DNA from: Vibrio neonatus
GTDB lineage: Bacteria > Pseudomonadota > Gammaproteobacteria > Enterobacterales > Vibrionaceae
Direction: 5' to 3'
Assembly: GCF_024346975.1 (NCBI RefSeq)
Contig: NZ_AP024885.1
Location: forward strand, 1,798,001-1,862,000
Length of the DNA stretch: 64,000 bases
The position numbers and the translations under genes are program-made. The number at the start of each line of letters is the position of its first letter. Positions within the stretch are counted from its first letter, which is position 1. Of this stretch, positions 20,762 through 31,231 are shown one piece after another. The notes under the pieces were generated by a model. The model ran no database searches. It was not told the DNA's origin and worked only from the letters and a program-made list of their open reading frames with translations.

Positions 20762-20826
20762 GATTTTTACTCCGGGGTTAGATTAATGAGAGATGGAAAT
20801 ACAACGATAAGGAAGCTGTAAAGAAT

Positions 20827-20853
20827 CAGGCGGTCAAAGAAATTAACCGCCTG
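20827..20853 (-). terminator. Hairpin between acpP and fabF
   Basis: CAGGCGGT and ACCGCCTG form a perfect 8-bp stem with an 11-base loop. The minus-strand flank has only a weak T-stretch (ATTCTTTA), so it may stabilise acpP mRNA or partly attenuate rather than fully terminate. This would fit the known high expression of acpP relative to fabF. Confidence 0.55.
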
Positions 20854-20862
20854 AGAAGAGAA

Positions 20863-21096
20863 TTACTGAGCGCTAGTTACGTAATCGATAGCAGCTTGAA
20901 CAGTAGTGATTTTCTCTGCTTCTTCGTCAGGAATCTCTGTGTCGAATTCTTCTTCTAGAGCCATTACTAGCTCAACAGTGTCAAGAGAGTCAGCACCAAG
21001 ATCGTCAACGAAAGATGCTTCGTTCTTAACTTCAGCTTCATCAACACCTAGTTGTTCAATGATGATTTTTTTTACACGTTCTTCAAGATTGCTCAT
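20863..21096 (-). CDS. acpP: Acyl carrier protein
   Basis: 77 residues, very acidic, with the phosphopantetheine-bearing serine in [15 protein letters not shown]. It carries growing acyl chains for fatty-acid, phospholipid, lipid A and lipoyl synthesis. AGGAAATAAAAA precedes the ATG. It is separated from fabG by 161 bases, enough for its own promoter, as is usual for this highly expressed gene. Confidence 0.98.
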   Translation of the reverse strand: MSNLEERVKKIIIEQLGVDEAEVKNEASFVDDLGADSLDTVELVMALEEEFDTEIPDEEAEKITTVQAAIDYVTSAQ

Positions 21097-21257
21097 TTTT
21101 TATTTCCTATACATAAGTCGCTGAATGCGATGTTTTGCGTAGTTTATTCAAAAGGTAAAAAGTTGCAAGGGCATCCTTGCTGGTCAAACCACAATTTTTT
21201 CATTTACCCGATTTTAATGGCACTTTTGACTTATATCACGTCAAATAATGCACAAAA

Positions 21258-21992
21258 TTACACCATGTACATGCCGCCATTGACGTGTAATGTTTCACCT
21301 GTTATATACGCGGCGTCTGGAGAGGCAAGAAATGCCACAGCAGCTGCGATTTCACGAGGATCACCTAAGCGACCAGCTGGCACAGAAGACAGTGTTGCTG
21401 CGCGTTGCTCATCATTTAGTGCTTTTGTCATATCAGTTTCGATAAAACCTGGTGCTACAGTATTGACTGTTACGCCGCGAGAAGCAACCTCACGAGCCAT
21501 AGACTTAGTAAAACCAATTACGCCAGCCTTAGCAGCTGCGTAGTTTGTTTGTCCAGCGTTGCCCATAGTACCAACAACTGAACCTACGTTTATGATTCTA
21601 CCGCATCTTTTCTTCATCATGCCACGTAGAACAGCTTTAGACAAACGGAAGATTGAAGTTAGATTGGTATCCAAGATATCAGTCCACTCATCGTCTTTCA
21701 TGCGCATTAGCAAGTTGTCACGAGTAATACCCGCATTGTTTACTAGGATATCAAGAGGACCAAAATCAGTGGTAATCTGTTTTAGTACAGCTTCAATAGA
21801 AGCAGGGTCTGTTACATTTAGTGCCAATCCCTTACCATTTTCACCTAAGTACTCACTGATAGCTGCCGCACCGTTTTCACTCGTTGCAGTACCGATAACC
21901 GTTGCGCCGCGAGCCACTAGTGTCTCAGCGATAGCGCGGCCAATACCACGGCTAGCACCAGTCACTAATGCGATCTTTCCTTCAAGGTTCAT
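21258..21992 (-). CDS. fabG: 3-oxoacyl-ACP reductase
   Basis: 244 residues of the short-chain dehydrogenase fold: TGASRGIG (12-19) for NADPH, NNAG, and the catalytic Ser-Tyr-Lys (GSVVGTMGNAGQTNYAAAKAG), ending HVNGGMYMV. It reduces beta-ketoacyl-ACP in each elongation cycle. It follows fabD by 24 bases. Nothing unusual is seen. Confidence 0.97.
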   Translation of the reverse strand: MNLEGKIALVTGASRGIGRAIAETLVARGATVIGTATSENGAAAISEYLGENGKGLALNVTDPASIEAVLKQITTDFGPLDILVNNAGITRDNLLMRMKDDEWTDILDTNLTSIFRLSKAVLRGMMKKRCGRIINVGSVVGTMGNAGQTNYAAAKAGVIGFTKSMAREVASRGVTVNTVAPGFIETDMTKALNDEQRAATLSSVPAGRLGDPREIAAAVAFLASPDAAYITGETLHVNGGMYMV

Positions 21993-22016
21993 TATTTATT
22001 GTCTCCGTTAAGAATC

Positions 22017-22940
22017 TTATTTCGCAGCTTCTAGTGATGCTGTGTCATTCACTGCTGCAGCCGTTAGGCTTTTCACGATACGTTTAGTCAAACCCGTTAG
22101 AACTTTACCTGGGCCCAACTCAAAGAGTTTCTCTACGCCTTGCTCATGCATGCTCACTACGCCTTCAGTCCAACGTACTGGGCAATAGAGTTGACGTACA
22201 AGCGCGTCTTTAATTTTTGCAGGATCAGTTTCTGCTACAACGTCAACGTTGTTGATCACAGGTAGCGTTGGAGCATTAAATTCAAGATCTTTCAGTGCTT
22301 CAGCCAAACGATCCGCTGCAGGCTTCATCAGTGCACAGTGCGAAGGTACTGATACAGGTAAAGGCAGTGCACGTTTCGCGCCCGCTTCTTTACACAATAC
22401 GCCCGCACGCTCTACCGCGGCTTTATTACCTGCGATAACCACTTGACCAGGAGAGTTGAAGTTTACTGGAGAAACCACTTCGCCTTGCGCCGCTTCTTCA
22501 CACGCTTTCGCAATAGCGTCATCTGCTAGGCCGATAATTGCGTACATTGCGCCTGTACCTGCTGGTACCGCTTCTTGCATCAATTGACCGCGCAGTTCAA
22601 CCAGTTTAATCGCTTGTTTGAAATCGATTACGCCAGCACAAACCAAAGCTGAGTATTCACCTAAGCTGTGGCCTGCAACCAATTCAGGAGTGGCAAGACC
22701 TTGCTCATTCCATACACGCCAAATGGCAACAGATGCCGCTAGCAATGCAGGTTGAGTGCGGTGAGTTTGATTTAAATCTTCTGCAGGGCCATCTTGAATC
22801 AGTGCCCATAGGTCATAACCTAATACTTCAGATGCTTCAGCAAAGGTTTGTTTAACAACATCAAATTGCTCGCCAAGATCGGCCAACATACCAAGGCTTT
22901 GAGAGCCTTGACCTGGAAATACGATTGCAAACTTGCTCAT
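22017..22940 (-). CDS. fabD: Malonyl-CoA:ACP transacylase
   Basis: 307 residues with FPGQGSQ at the start, the nucleophile in GHSLGEYSALV (Ser near residue 92) and the catalytic histidine in SVPSHCALM (near 201). It transfers malonyl from CoA to ACP. It lies in the fabH-fabD-fabG block in the conserved order, with a 66-base gap from fabH. Confidence 0.97.
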   Translation of the reverse strand: MSKFAIVFPGQGSQSLGMLADLGEQFDVVKQTFAEASEVLGYDLWALIQDGPAEDLNQTHRTQPALLAASVAIWRVWNEQGLATPELVAGHSLGEYSALVCAGVIDFKQAIKLVELRGQLMQEAVPAGTGAMYAIIGLADDAIAKACEEAAQGEVVSPVNFNSPGQVVIAGNKAAVERAGVLCKEAGAKRALPLPVSVPSHCALMKPAADRLAEALKDLEFNAPTLPVINNVDVVAETDPAKIKDALVRQLYCPVRWTEGVVSMHEQGVEKLFELGPGKVLTGLTKRIVKSLTAAAVNDTASLEAAK

Positions 22941-23006
22941 AATTCGTCCTAAATATTGAAAAAGAAGTGCAGTTGCACTTCTTTAAATTAATCATTTGCG
23001 CTTTTA

Positions 23007-23957
23007 TCAGAACCTAACTAGCGCAGAACCCCAAGTGAAACCACCACCAAAGGCTTCTAGCAACATCAACTGACCACGCTTAATTCGGCCATCGCGTACC
23101 GCCTCATCGAGTGCGGTTGGTACCGTAGCGGCTGAAGTGTTGCCGTGACGATCAAGGGTTACTACCACTTGATCCATCGGCATTGACAGTTTTTTGGCTG
23201 TCGCAGAGATGATTCTTAGGTTGGCCTGATGCGGCACTAGCCAATCTAAATCTTGTTTCTCAAGGTTATTGGCTTTCAGCGTATCGGTAACTAAACGTGA
23301 AAGCTGAGTTACTGCCACCTTAAATACTTCATTGCCCGTCATGTGTAGCCATTTATCGACTTCACCACCACGAACTGGCATTTCAAGGCTCAGTAATTCA
23401 CCGTAACGACCATCCGCGCCAAGGTGCGTAGATAAGATGCCTTGTTCTTCACTGGCACCTAATACCACTGCACCCGCACCGTCACCAAACAAGATAACGG
23501 TTGAGCGATCAATTTCATCTACTGATTTTGATAGAGCGTCAGCACCGATAACCAAAATGTTTTTACACATTCCAGAACGGATATGCTGGTCAGCTACCGA
23601 CAACGCATACACGAAGCCAGTACATGCTGCCGCTATATCAAAAGCAGCACAGCCAGGAACGTCGAGCATTCCTTGAATTTGACACGCAGATGATGGGAAG
23701 GCATGGCTACCACTGGTAGTGGCAACAATAATAAGATCAAGATCGGCTTTATCAATACCCGCCATCTCAATCGCATTTTTTGCTGCAATAAAGCCCATAT
23801 CGGCAACGGATTCATCCGCTGCTGAAATACGACGCTCTTTAATACCAGTACGAGCTACAATCCACTCGTCGTCGGTATCAACCATTTTTTCTAGATCTGC
23901 ATTGGTGCGCACTTGAGAAGGCAGATAGCTGCCTGTGCCTAATATTTTGCTATACAT
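23007..23957 (-). CDS. fabH: 3-oxoacyl-ACP synthase III
   Basis: 316 residues with the nucleophilic cysteine in [11 protein letters not shown] (near 112), His in VPHQANLRI (near 243) and Asn in RHGNTSAAT (near 273), the complete KAS III triad. It starts fatty-acid synthesis by condensing acetyl-CoA with malonyl-ACP. It begins five bases after plsX. Confidence 0.97.
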   Translation of the reverse strand: MYSKILGTGSYLPSQVRTNADLEKMVDTDDEWIVARTGIKERRISAADESVADMGFIAAKNAIEMAGIDKADLDLIIVATTSGSHAFPSSACQIQGMLDVPGCAAFDIAAACTGFVYALSVADQHIRSGMCKNILVIGADALSKSVDEIDRSTVILFGDGAGAVVLGASEEQGILSTHLGADGRYGELLSLEMPVRGGEVDKWLHMTGNEVFKVAVTQLSRLVTDTLKANNLEKQDLDWLVPHQANLRIISATAKKLSMPMDQVVVTLDRHGNTSAATVPTALDEAVRDGRIKRGQLMLLEAFGGGFTWGSALVRF

Positions 23958-23962
23958 GAAGA

Positions 23963-24988
23963 CTAATTTTGCCTCTCGAGTAAAACGGTTTCCAAACGGT
24001 CACTTATACGACTGGGTACTTGACGTTTGACCTCGTGAACTGCCTCTATGATTGCATTGATGATAGCAGTTTTATCCGCACTTCCGTGACTTTTAATGAC
24101 AATGCCGCGCAATCCTAACAAACTTGCCCCGTTATACTGGTCGGGGTTCAGTTGTTTTAGCTCAGAAAACAGCTCCGAGAAAATAATTTTTGATATCCAA
24201 GCTCTGAACTTGGATGCCAGCATATGATGTTTTAACCTATCTAGAAATAGATTGGCTACCCCTTCAGATGCTTTTAAACAGACATTGCCGACAAATCCAT
24301 CACAGACAACAACATCGGCTTCATCTTGTAATAGCTGATCTGCTTCAATAAATCCAATGTAATTAATAGATTCTGTTTGTTGCAGCAATTCAGCGCAATC
24401 TTTTACCAGATCATTCCCTTTAATATCCTCTTCACCGACATTTAAAATCGCCACTCGTGGTGAACGATGCAAATGCTCTTCGGCCAAGGCCGAGCCCATC
24501 ACAGCAAATTGAAACAAAGTGTTCGCATTGACCGAGACATTCGCCCCAAGATCAAGTAGCCATACTTTTTCGCCGTTGCGTGTTGGCAATGCCGAAACCA
24601 GTGCAGGTCGTTCTATACCCGGCAAAAGTTTTAGGCGATAGCGAGATAACCCCATTAAGGCACCCGTATTACCACCACTGACACAGGCTTGTGCGGTCTG
24701 CTCTTCAACCAGATCGATTGCGCGACGCATAGAGGTACCTGCGCTACGGCGCATAACGGATGAGGGTTTATCGGTGTCTGCAATCACTTTATCGGTATGT
24801 TCGATGTGAATGCGTGCATTGGGGTAAGATCCCAATGTAGAGAGGTGGGGAATGAGGACGGATTCGTCACCCACTAAAATAACTTTTAGCTCTGGAAAAA
24901 TAGACAATGCCTGCACGGCGGCAGGCACTGTAATATGAGGACCGAAGTCCCCACCCATTGCATCCAGTGCAACGGTAATCGTTCGCAA
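23963..24988 (-). CDS. plsX: Phosphate acyltransferase
   Basis: 341 residues starting [20 protein letters not shown], with [27 protein letters not shown] and [15 protein letters not shown]. PlsX makes acyl-phosphate from acyl-ACP as donor for PlsY in phospholipid synthesis. It lies between rpmF and fabH in the standard order. Confidence 0.97.
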   Translation of the reverse strand: MRTITVALDAMGGDFGPHITVPAAVQALSIFPELKVILVGDESVLIPHLSTLGSYPNARIHIEHTDKVIADTDKPSSVMRRSAGTSMRRAIDLVEEQTAQACVSGGNTGALMGLSRYRLKLLPGIERPALVSALPTRNGEKVWLLDLGANVSVNANTLFQFAVMGSALAEEHLHRSPRVAILNVGEEDIKGNDLVKDCAELLQQTESINYIGFIEADQLLQDEADVVVCDGFVGNVCLKASEGVANLFLDRLKHHMLASKFRAWISKIIFSELFSELKQLNPDQYNGASLLGLRGIVIKSHGSADKTAIINAIIEAVHEVKRQVPSRISDRLETVLLERQN

Positions 24989-24997
24989 AAAGTAACC

Positions 24998-25168
24998 TTA
25001 CTTGTTGATTACTTTTTTGCCACGGTAGTAACCTTCAGCAGTCACGTTGTGACGTAGGTGAGTTTCACCTGAAGTTGCGTCTACAGATAGTGCAGCTGTA
25101 GTTAGCGCATCGTGTGAACGACGCATGCCACGCATTGAACGTGATTTTTTGCTCTTTTGTACGGCCAT
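24998..25168 (-). CDS. rpmF: 50S ribosomal protein L32
   Basis: 56 residues beginning [20 protein letters not shown] and ending [11 protein letters not shown], the usual short basic L32. It sits between yceD and plsX, five bases from yceD. It belongs to the class without the four zinc cysteines; none are present, as is usual in gammaproteobacteria. Confidence 0.97.
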   Translation of the reverse strand: MAVQKSKKSRSMRGMRRSHDALTTAALSVDATSGETHLRHNVTAEGYYRGKKVINK

Positions 25169-25173
25169 TGACC

Positions 25174-25710
25174 CTACTCCTTTGTCTTTGCTTTTAAGCT
25201 TTTTAAAACTTCGAACGGGTTTGGTTTCTCTTCCTCAATTTCTTCAGGAATGTCACCAAAAACCAAGTTATGTGTATTTACGCTACATTCAGATACATCA
25301 TGCATTGCTACTTGAGGTAAGTTTAGAATGAACTCGTCTTCAACTAACTGTATGAGATCGCATTCACCGTACTCGTTCAGATCTACCAAATCGTACTCTT
25401 CCGGGGCTTCCTCTTCGGTCTTTTCGCCCTTATTAGGGGTATAGACGAATTGGACTTCACAATAATGTGTGAAGTTCTCATTGCAGCGTTGACACTCTAA
25501 ATCGACTTCGACGTTAGCTTTACCAGAGATAACGACCAATCGTTGTTCATCTAAGTCAAATGACAATGTGACTTCTGCGTTGCGTTTTACGCCTTCGACC
25601 GACTCGGCCAAGCGCTTGAGCAGACTGACTTGGATGATGCCATCATAGTCTAGTCGTTTCTGAGCTGCTTTACTCGGGTCAACCGTTCGCGGTATTTTTA
25701 CCTTTTGCAT
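25174..25710 (-). CDS. yceD: DUF177 (YceD) family protein
   Basis: 178 residues with the family core CQRCNENF (near 75) and an acidic segment around 96-112. YceD/DUF177 proteins are encoded next to rpmF in most bacteria. A role in 23S rRNA processing has been shown for plant and some bacterial members, but its exact job here is not established. It is the first gene of the yceD-rpmF-plsX run. Confidence 0.92.
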   Translation of the reverse strand: MQKVKIPRTVDPSKAAQKRLDYDGIIQVSLLKRLAESVEGVKRNAEVTLSFDLDEQRLVVISGKANVEVDLECQRCNENFTHYCEVQFVYTPNKGEKTEEEAPEEYDLVDLNEYGECDLIQLVEDEFILNLPQVAMHDVSECSVNTHNLVFGDIPEEIEEEKPNPFEVLKSLKAKTKE

Positions 25711-25827
25711 AGGGCGCGAATATTATCTCTCAAATCAAATTTAGTCAAAGGAAAACAGAAAAAACTTACTCAATTTTTGTACGTCGATTATTCTATGCCA
25801 AACAATTCAAACATCGAACTGGAATTC

Positions 25828-26415
25828 ATGAACGAATATCAAATTGTGTTAGCCTCGACATCCCCTTATCGAGCAGAGATTCTGCGTAAATTATCGGTTT
25901 CTTTTATACAAGTCAGCCCTGACTTTGACGAAACGGCTCTAGATAATGAATTACCCGAGCAGCTTGTCGCAAGACTGGCTGAAGGAAAAGCCAAATCTTG
26001 TTCTCTTCCTGATGGTCAGCACCTCGTGATTGGCTCTGACCAAGTTTGTGTGGTTAATGGTCGCATTGTGGGTAAACCGCATACCACAGCGGGTGCGATA
26101 CAACAGCTTACCGAGCAAAGCGGCCAAACCATTACATTTTATACTGGACTTGCCTTGCACAACACTAAAAGTAGTCGCACTCAAGTCGTTGTCGATACCT
26201 TTAAAGTGCATTTTAAAACGTTATCCGACGCTCAAATCAAACGTTACGTTGAATTAGAGCAACCGTTAAATTGTGCCGGTAGCTTTAAAAGCGAAGGCTT
26301 AGGCATCGCTCTATTTAGTGCACTCGAAGGCAAAGATCCTAACACCCTCATCGGTCTACCGCTCATTGAGCTTATCGACCTATTAGAAAATGAAGGTGTT
26401 TCTATCTTAGGTTAA
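25828..26415 (+). CDS. maf: Maf-family nucleotide pyrophosphatase (YceF type)
   Basis: About 195 residues from the ATG at 25828 (MNEYQIVLASTSPYRAEIL), with SPDFDE, GSDQVC and the catalytic GKPHT. Maf/YceF enzymes hydrolyse modified nucleoside triphosphates (YceF prefers 7-methyl-GTP). The open frame continues 41 codons upstream to the divergent yceD start, but E. coli YceF is 194 residues and starts at the LASTSPWR motif, so I use the internal ATG. It converges with rluC, only 25 bases between stops. Confidence 0.9.
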   Translation: MNEYQIVLASTSPYRAEILRKLSVSFIQVSPDFDETALDNELPEQLVARLAEGKAKSCSLPDGQHLVIGSDQVCVVNGRIVGKPHTTAGAIQQLTEQSGQTITFYTGLALHNTKSSRTQVVVDTFKVHFKTLSDAQIKRYVELEQPLNCAGSFKSEGLGIALFSALEGKDPNTLIGLPLIELIDLLENEGVSILG

Positions 26416-26440
26416 GCGCGAATAGTCCATCATTTGACGT

Positions 26441-27382
26441 CTAGATTCGCAGTTTCTCAATCGCACGCGTCAGTTTACCTTCCATTGGTGCCGAGATATC
26501 CATCTCTTCTTCGGTACCTGGGTGGGTAAACTTAATGTTGGCCGCATGTAGGAATAAGCGGTCTAAGCCTACTTTCGCGGTAAATGCATCGAAACGGCGA
26601 TCGCCATAACGATCATCCCAAGCAATTGGATGACCCGTATATTGAACGTGCACACGAATTTGATGAGTACGGCCAGTAATTGGGCTTGCTTGAATTAAAG
26701 TTGAGTTATTCAGCTTTTCAATCACTTTAAAGCGCGTTTCTGACAGCTTACCGTTCGGGTTCACACGTACAATGCTGTTCACTTCATTTTTAAGAAGTGG
26801 CGCAGTCACTTTACGAATGCTGTTCTTCCACTCACCCATCACCAAGGCAAAATAATACTTCTGCACGGTTTTCTCGCGAAACTGCGCTTGTAGATGGCGC
26901 AGTGCCGAGCGTTTCTTGGCGACTAATAAAATGCCAGAAGTATCTCTATCAATACGATGCACAAGTTCTAAAAATCTTGCATCCGGTCTTAATGCTCGTA
27001 GCGCTTCAATAGCGCCAAACTTCAAACCACTGCCACCGTGCACAGCCGTGCCTGATGGTTTATTTAAAATAAGCAGATGATCGTCTTCATATAAAATGCG
27101 GTGTTCAAGCTCAGACACTTTATTGAGCTTAGTGCTCAACGCAGGTGTTTCTTCGGTAGCAGGAAGCGTCACTGGTGGAATACGCACCACATCGCCTGCC
27201 TGAAGTTTGTATTCGGCTTTAATACGCTTTTTATTCACGCGCACTTCACCCTTACGTATGATTCGGTAAACCATACTCTTTGGGATTGCTTTTAATTGAT
27301 TGCGCAGAAAATTATCGATGCGCTGTCCTGCCATGTCAGAATCTATCTCAACAAACTGGACTGGGGTTCTAATTTCACTCAT
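26441..27382 (-). CDS. rluC: 23S rRNA pseudouridine(955/2504/2580) synthase
   Basis: 313 residues: an S4 RNA-binding domain (about 17-75) with GQRIDNFLR, and the RluA catalytic domain with HRIDRDTSGILLVAK, whose aspartate attacks uridine. It modifies three positions in 23S rRNA. It is divergent from rne, across a 602-base gap, exactly as in E. coli. Confidence 0.94.
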   Translation of the reverse strand: MSEIRTPVQFVEIDSDMAGQRIDNFLRNQLKAIPKSMVYRIIRKGEVRVNKKRIKAEYKLQAGDVVRIPPVTLPATEETPALSTKLNKVSELEHRILYEDDHLLILNKPSGTAVHGGSGLKFGAIEALRALRPDARFLELVHRIDRDTSGILLVAKKRSALRHLQAQFREKTVQKYYFALVMGEWKNSIRKVTAPLLKNEVNSIVRVNPNGKLSETRFKVIEKLNNSTLIQASPITGRTHQIRVHVQYTGHPIAWDDRYGDRRFDAFTAKVGLDRLFLHAANIKFTHPGTEEEMDISAPMEGKLTRAIEKLRI

Positions 27383-27519
27383 TTGCCTAGTGTAACATTC
27401 TAAAGTGTTCTAAATCACATCTTTCTACTCTGCGCTAGATAAATTGACCGTGACGCGCTTTTGTACGTAGATGATTTAAAAACCTGTGTACAACATTACA
27501 CCGTCACAGTTTTGTCATT

Positions 27520-27549
27520 TTTACTCACATTAATTAATTCTAATATAAT
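27520..27549 (+). promoter_or_regulatory. Candidate sigma-70 promoter in the rne leader
   Basis: A perfect TATAAT (27544-27549) stands 18 bases from TTTACT (27520-27525), which matches four of six -35 positions. It would give a 5' leader of more than 400 bases. rne genes often have several promoters; others are not excluded. Confidence 0.45.
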
Positions 27550-27984
27550 CAGTTAATTAGCTATCTTTACTTGGTATTTGTTGGTTTTTTTTCTATCCTT
27601 TATCTGTTTGTTGATTGCTGTGCATTAGTGACACTGTTATAGTTCGTCAATCAATATGTCCCCTTGGTTGTTTTTTACACTTTACTAAGGCGCAAATTGA
27701 CAAGAAATGAAAGTTGATTGTTCATTATTCCGTGCAGCGTAAGGCATAAGACATTGATTCTGAACAAGCATGTCGCACAACTTTTACCTATCGATGCAGA
27801 GTTCGACTGCAAATTTTTCGCAGATCACCTTTTCCTGAAGAGCAAAATGTGATGGCTAAAGTGTCCCCGAGCATCCCTTCCAGCCGTGAGGCTGCACCGA
27901 TCGACCATGGGATCAGGCACCATTGATAGGAACAATTGCGACAATCACAAATAAAATAATCAGAGAAAAACGACGAGAATTCGA
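27550..27984 (+). promoter_or_regulatory. rne: Long rne 5' untranslated leader with rne5-like structure
   Basis: The gene has a long untranslated leader, as E. coli rne does, where it mediates autoregulated decay by RNase E. Near its end ATCCC (27873-27877) pairs with GGGAT (27909-27913) around an inner hairpin CAGCC-GTGA-GGCTG (27881-27894) closed by a GNRA loop, with further unpaired bases. This is consistent with the conserved hp2-type element. I inferred this by eye; no covariance test was possible. Confidence 0.6.
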
Positions 27985-30900
27985 ATGAAAAGAATGTTAA
28001 TTAACGCAACTCAAAAAGAAGAGTTGCGTGTCGCCCTCGTTGATGGACAGCAACTGTTTGATTTAGATATCGAAAGTCCTGGCCACGAATCAAAGAAGGC
28101 GAATATCTACAAAGGACGTATCACTCGCATTGAGCCAAGCTTGGAAGCAGCATTTGTTGACTATGGCGCAGAACGACACGGATTCCTCCCTCTTAAAGAA
28201 GTAGCACGCGATTACTTTCCTGCAGGCTACACCTACCAAGGTCGTCCAAGCATTAAAGAAGTGCTTAAAGAAGGCCAAGAAGTTATTGTTCAAGTTGAGA
28301 AAGAAGAACGTGGTAACAAGGGCGCAGCTCTTACTACTTTCATCTCTCTTGCAGGTAGCTACTTAGTATTAATGCCTAACAACCCAAGAGCCGGCGGTAT
28401 TTCACGTCGTATCGAAGGTGACGAACGCACCCAACTTAAAGCAGCACTAAGCACTTTAGAGCTACCGCAAGGCATGGGTCTAATTGTTCGTACAGCCGGT
28501 GTTGGTAAAAGCGCTGAAGAACTTGAGTGGGACTTAAATGTGCTACTTAACCATTGGCGAGCAGTAAAAGAAGCGGCTGATGCAAATCAAGCGCCTTTCC
28601 TTATCCATCAAGAAAGTAACGTTATCGTTCGTGCTATTCGTGACTACTTACGTCGCGATATTGGCGAGATCCTAATCGATAGCAACACTATTTTTGAACG
28701 TGCTCAAGCACACATTCAATTGGTACGCCCAGACTTCGTTAATCGTGTTAAAAAATACGAAGGTGAAGTGCCTTTATTTAGCCACTACCAAATTGAAACT
28801 CAAATCGACTCTGCGTTCCAACGCGAAGTACGCTTACCTTCTGGTGGCTCAATCGTTATTGACCCAACAGAAGCACTGACTTCTATCGATATCAACTCTG
28901 CTCGCGCAACCAAAGGCAGTGACATCGAAGAAACCGCTCTGAATACAAACCTAGAAGCAGCCGATGAAATTGCTCGTCAGCTACGTCTACGTGACCTTGG
29001 TGGTCTAGTGGTTATCGACTTTATCGATATGACGCCAGTTCGCCACCAACGTGAAGTTGAAAACCGCTTACGCGAAGCGGCTCGTTTAGACCGTGCCCGC
29101 GTACAGATTGGTCGCATTTCACGCTTCGGTCTTCTAGAAATGTCTCGCCAACGCTTGAGCCCGTCTCTTGCTGAAGCTAGCCACCATATTTGTCCTCGCT
29201 GTTCAGGTACAGGCGTGGTTCGTGATAACGAATCTCTAGCTCTATCTGTTCTTCGTCTAATCGAAGAAGAAGCGTTAAAAGACAACACCGCGCAAGTACT
29301 GGCTGTTGTGCCTGTGCCTATCGCGTCGTACTTACTCAACGAAAAACGCCGCAGCGTTAATCATATTGAGCGTAGCCAAGAAGTTAAGATACTTATTGTA
29401 CCTAACTCAGACATGGAAACGCCTCACTACGAAATCGTTCGCGTTCGTGAAGGTGAAGAACAAAGCCTACTTTCATACCTATTGCCTAAAAAGCTAGATG
29501 CAATGAAAGAAGCGGAAGCTCGCGAAGCGGGTGAAGTAGAAGTTGCGCCAAAACGCATCGAAGAACCTGTACTACAAGGTTTTGCTTCTCCAACGCAATC
29601 TGCAGCGCCAAAACCACAAAAAGCGCCTGCTGCTGAAGCAACTAAACCTGCTCCATCAGCGCCAAAAGCGCCAGGTTTGTTCTCTCGCATCTTTGCCGCT
29701 ATCGGTAAATTCTTTAGCTCTGAAGAAGTGAAAGAAGAACCTGTAGTAGAAGAAAAACCAAAACCACAACGTCGCGATCGCAATGACAACCGTCGTCGCA
29801 ACAATCGTGATAATCGCCGCAGAAATAACAACCGCTCTAATCGTAACAATACAGAGCGTGATGAAGCTGCGACTGATAAGTCTAATTCAGCGTCTACTCA
29901 GCAAGATGCGCCTCGTAAAGAGAATAAGCGTAAACCTCGCAAAGAAAGAAAGACTCCGAATAAAGTTGAAGAACAAGGCAAGAAAATCGCTGAGCAAGCT
30001 CAGAAAGAGCCTGAAGCGACAGCTAAGAACGAAAAAGAAACTAAGACTAGTCAGGTTAAACAACGTCGCCAACGTCGTCAGATGAAAAAACAAGTGCGCG
30101 TTAAAGACCAACAAACTGAAGCAAACCAACAAAATGTTGAAGTGGCTAAAGCGGCTAAGCCTGCTGCAGAAAAACCGGCTAAGAAACAACAACCGAAAGG
30201 TCAGGTTTCTACCGAGACGACTGCAACTGAGCAAGCAGACAAGTCTGAGCAAAACGAAGCGCCACAACAACGTCGTAACCGTCGTTCACCTCGTCACCTA
30301 CGTGCCAGTGGACAACGTCGCCGTCGCGGTCGCGATCGCAGACCTAATCCGTTCCGTCTACGTAAAGGTGGTGTTGCCTCTCCTGAGATGGCAATGGGTA
30401 AAGTTATGCCAAAATATGACTTACCTAAGCCTAAGAGAAAGCCACGTGTAGCTGAAGAAGTTATCGCTACAGGTATCACCAGTGGTGTTGCTTTCCCTGA
30501 AATGTCGATGGGTAAAGTGATCATCATGAAAGCGGCGCCAGCGGTTACTGAGCAATCTGTTATAGAGCAACCTATTGCGAAAACAGAAGCGGTAGTGACT
30601 GAAACTGTTGCAGCTCCACAAGCTGAAGTGAAAGCGGTTGAAACGCAAAACGTTGAAACACCTACAGTAGCACCTGTTGCGAATGAAGTTGTTGAGCCAC
30701 AACCTGCGCCAGTGACTAATAAAGTTGCTGAAGCCGTTGTCGCACCTCAGGTAGAAGCAGAAACTAAAGCGGTTGAAGCTACTACTAATGAGCTAGCGGT
30801 TAGCGAGCCAGTTGTTACTGAGGCACCAGTTGCAGAACCAGCGCCTGCTAAAGCAGAACCTGTTGCAGCGGTTGAGCCACAAGCGCCAAAAGCAAGCTTT

Positions 30901-31068
30901 AAAGGTCACGCTCAATCGGGCATGACTAGTGCTCCTGGTCCACAGCAACTACAGGAAATTACGGTCAACGCCGCAAACTTCCGTAGTGAACGCTTTGAAG
31001 GTCGCGCTGCCGGTAGTCAGGCAGCAACGCATCAAGCCTCTGCGGGTACGACTAAGCCTAGCTTCTAG
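27985..31068 (+). CDS. rne: Ribonuclease E
   Basis: 1027 residues. The catalytic half (to about 510) shows the S1 domain, VIDFIDM with the magnesium aspartates, and the zinc-link CPRCSGTG (near 404). The tail holds a membrane-targeting amphipathic helix, [14 protein letters not shown] (about 565-578), arginine-rich RNA-binding stretches, and an acidic Val/Ala/Glu region. The end, [14 protein letters not shown], resembles the E. coli PNPase-binding segment. GVAxPEMxMGKV occurs twice, at about 793 and 834. It organises the degradosome and matures rRNA and tRNA. Confidence 0.97.
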   Translation: MKRMLINATQKEELRVALVDGQQLFDLDIESPGHESKKANIYKGRITRIEPSLEAAFVDYGAERHGFLPLKEVARDYFPAGYTYQGRPSIKEVLKEGQEVIVQVEKEERGNKGAALTTFISLAGSYLVLMPNNPRAGGISRRIEGDERTQLKAALSTLELPQGMGLIVRTAGVGKSAEELEWDLNVLLNHWRAVKEAADANQAPFLIHQESNVIVRAIRDYLRRDIGEILIDSNTIFERAQAHIQLVRPDFVNRVKKYEGEVPLFSHYQIETQIDSAFQREVRLPSGGSIVIDPTEALTSIDINSARATKGSDIEETALNTNLEAADEIARQLRLRDLGGLVVIDFIDMTPVRHQREVENRLREAARLDRARVQIGRISRFGLLEMSRQRLSPSLAEASHHICPRCSGTGVVRDNESLALSVLRLIEEEALKDNTAQVLAVVPVPIASYLLNEKRRSVNHIERSQEVKILIVPNSDMETPHYEIVRVREGEEQSLLSYLLPKKLDAMKEAEAREAGEVEVAPKRIEEPVLQGFASPTQSAAPKPQKAPAAEATKPAPSAPKAPGLFSRIFAAIGKFFSSEEVKEEPVVEEKPKPQRRDRNDNRRRNNRDNRRRNNNRSNRNNTERDEAATDKSNSASTQQDAPRKENKRKPRKERKTPNKVEEQGKKIAEQAQKEPEATAKNEKETKTSQVKQRRQRRQMKKQVRVKDQQTEANQQNVEVAKAAKPAAEKPAKKQQPKGQVSTETTATEQADKSEQNEAPQQRRNRRSPRHLRASGQRRRRGRDRRPNPFRLRKGGVASPEMAMGKVMPKYDLPKPKRKPRVAEEVIATGITSGVAFPEMSMGKVIIMKAAPAVTEQSVIEQPIAKTEAVVTETVAAPQAEVKAVETQNVETPTVAPVANEVVEPQPAPVTNKVAEAVVAPQVEAETKAVEATTNELAVSEPVVTEAPVAEPAPAKAEPVAAVEPQAPKASFKGHAQSGMTSAPGPQQLQEITVNAANFRSERFEGRAAGSQAATHQASAGTTKPSF

Positions 31069-31088
31069 TTAAAGCAAATGTAACTCGA

Positions 31089-31117
31089 GAGCCAGCCATT
31101 AGGTTGGCTCTTTTTTT
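31089..31117 (+). terminator. Intrinsic terminator after rne
   Basis: GAGCCAGCC and GGTTGGCTC pair (one G-U) around ATTA, then seven T. Confidence 0.92.
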
Positions 31118-31231
31118 ATATCTAGATAATACAAGATATGCATCTTGCATCTTATCTGTTGATTGCACTTCAATGGTGTTTCCGTTAGGATTCGCCGACT
31201 AAACAATAATTGTAAGAAGAAATGAATTCAT

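Noticed and set aside
25705..25827. 41-codon N-terminal extension of maf
   Set aside because: It overlaps the divergent yceD start, has no homology, and E. coli YceF length fits the internal ATG.
27697..27728. TTGACA-based promoter close to rne
   Set aside because: The perfect -35 has no -10 match at 16-18 bases; the nearest CATTAT is 20 bases away.
29427..30702. Several long antisense frames inside rne
   Set aside because: They arise from the low-complexity Arg/Ala/Glu tail of RNase E read in other frames.
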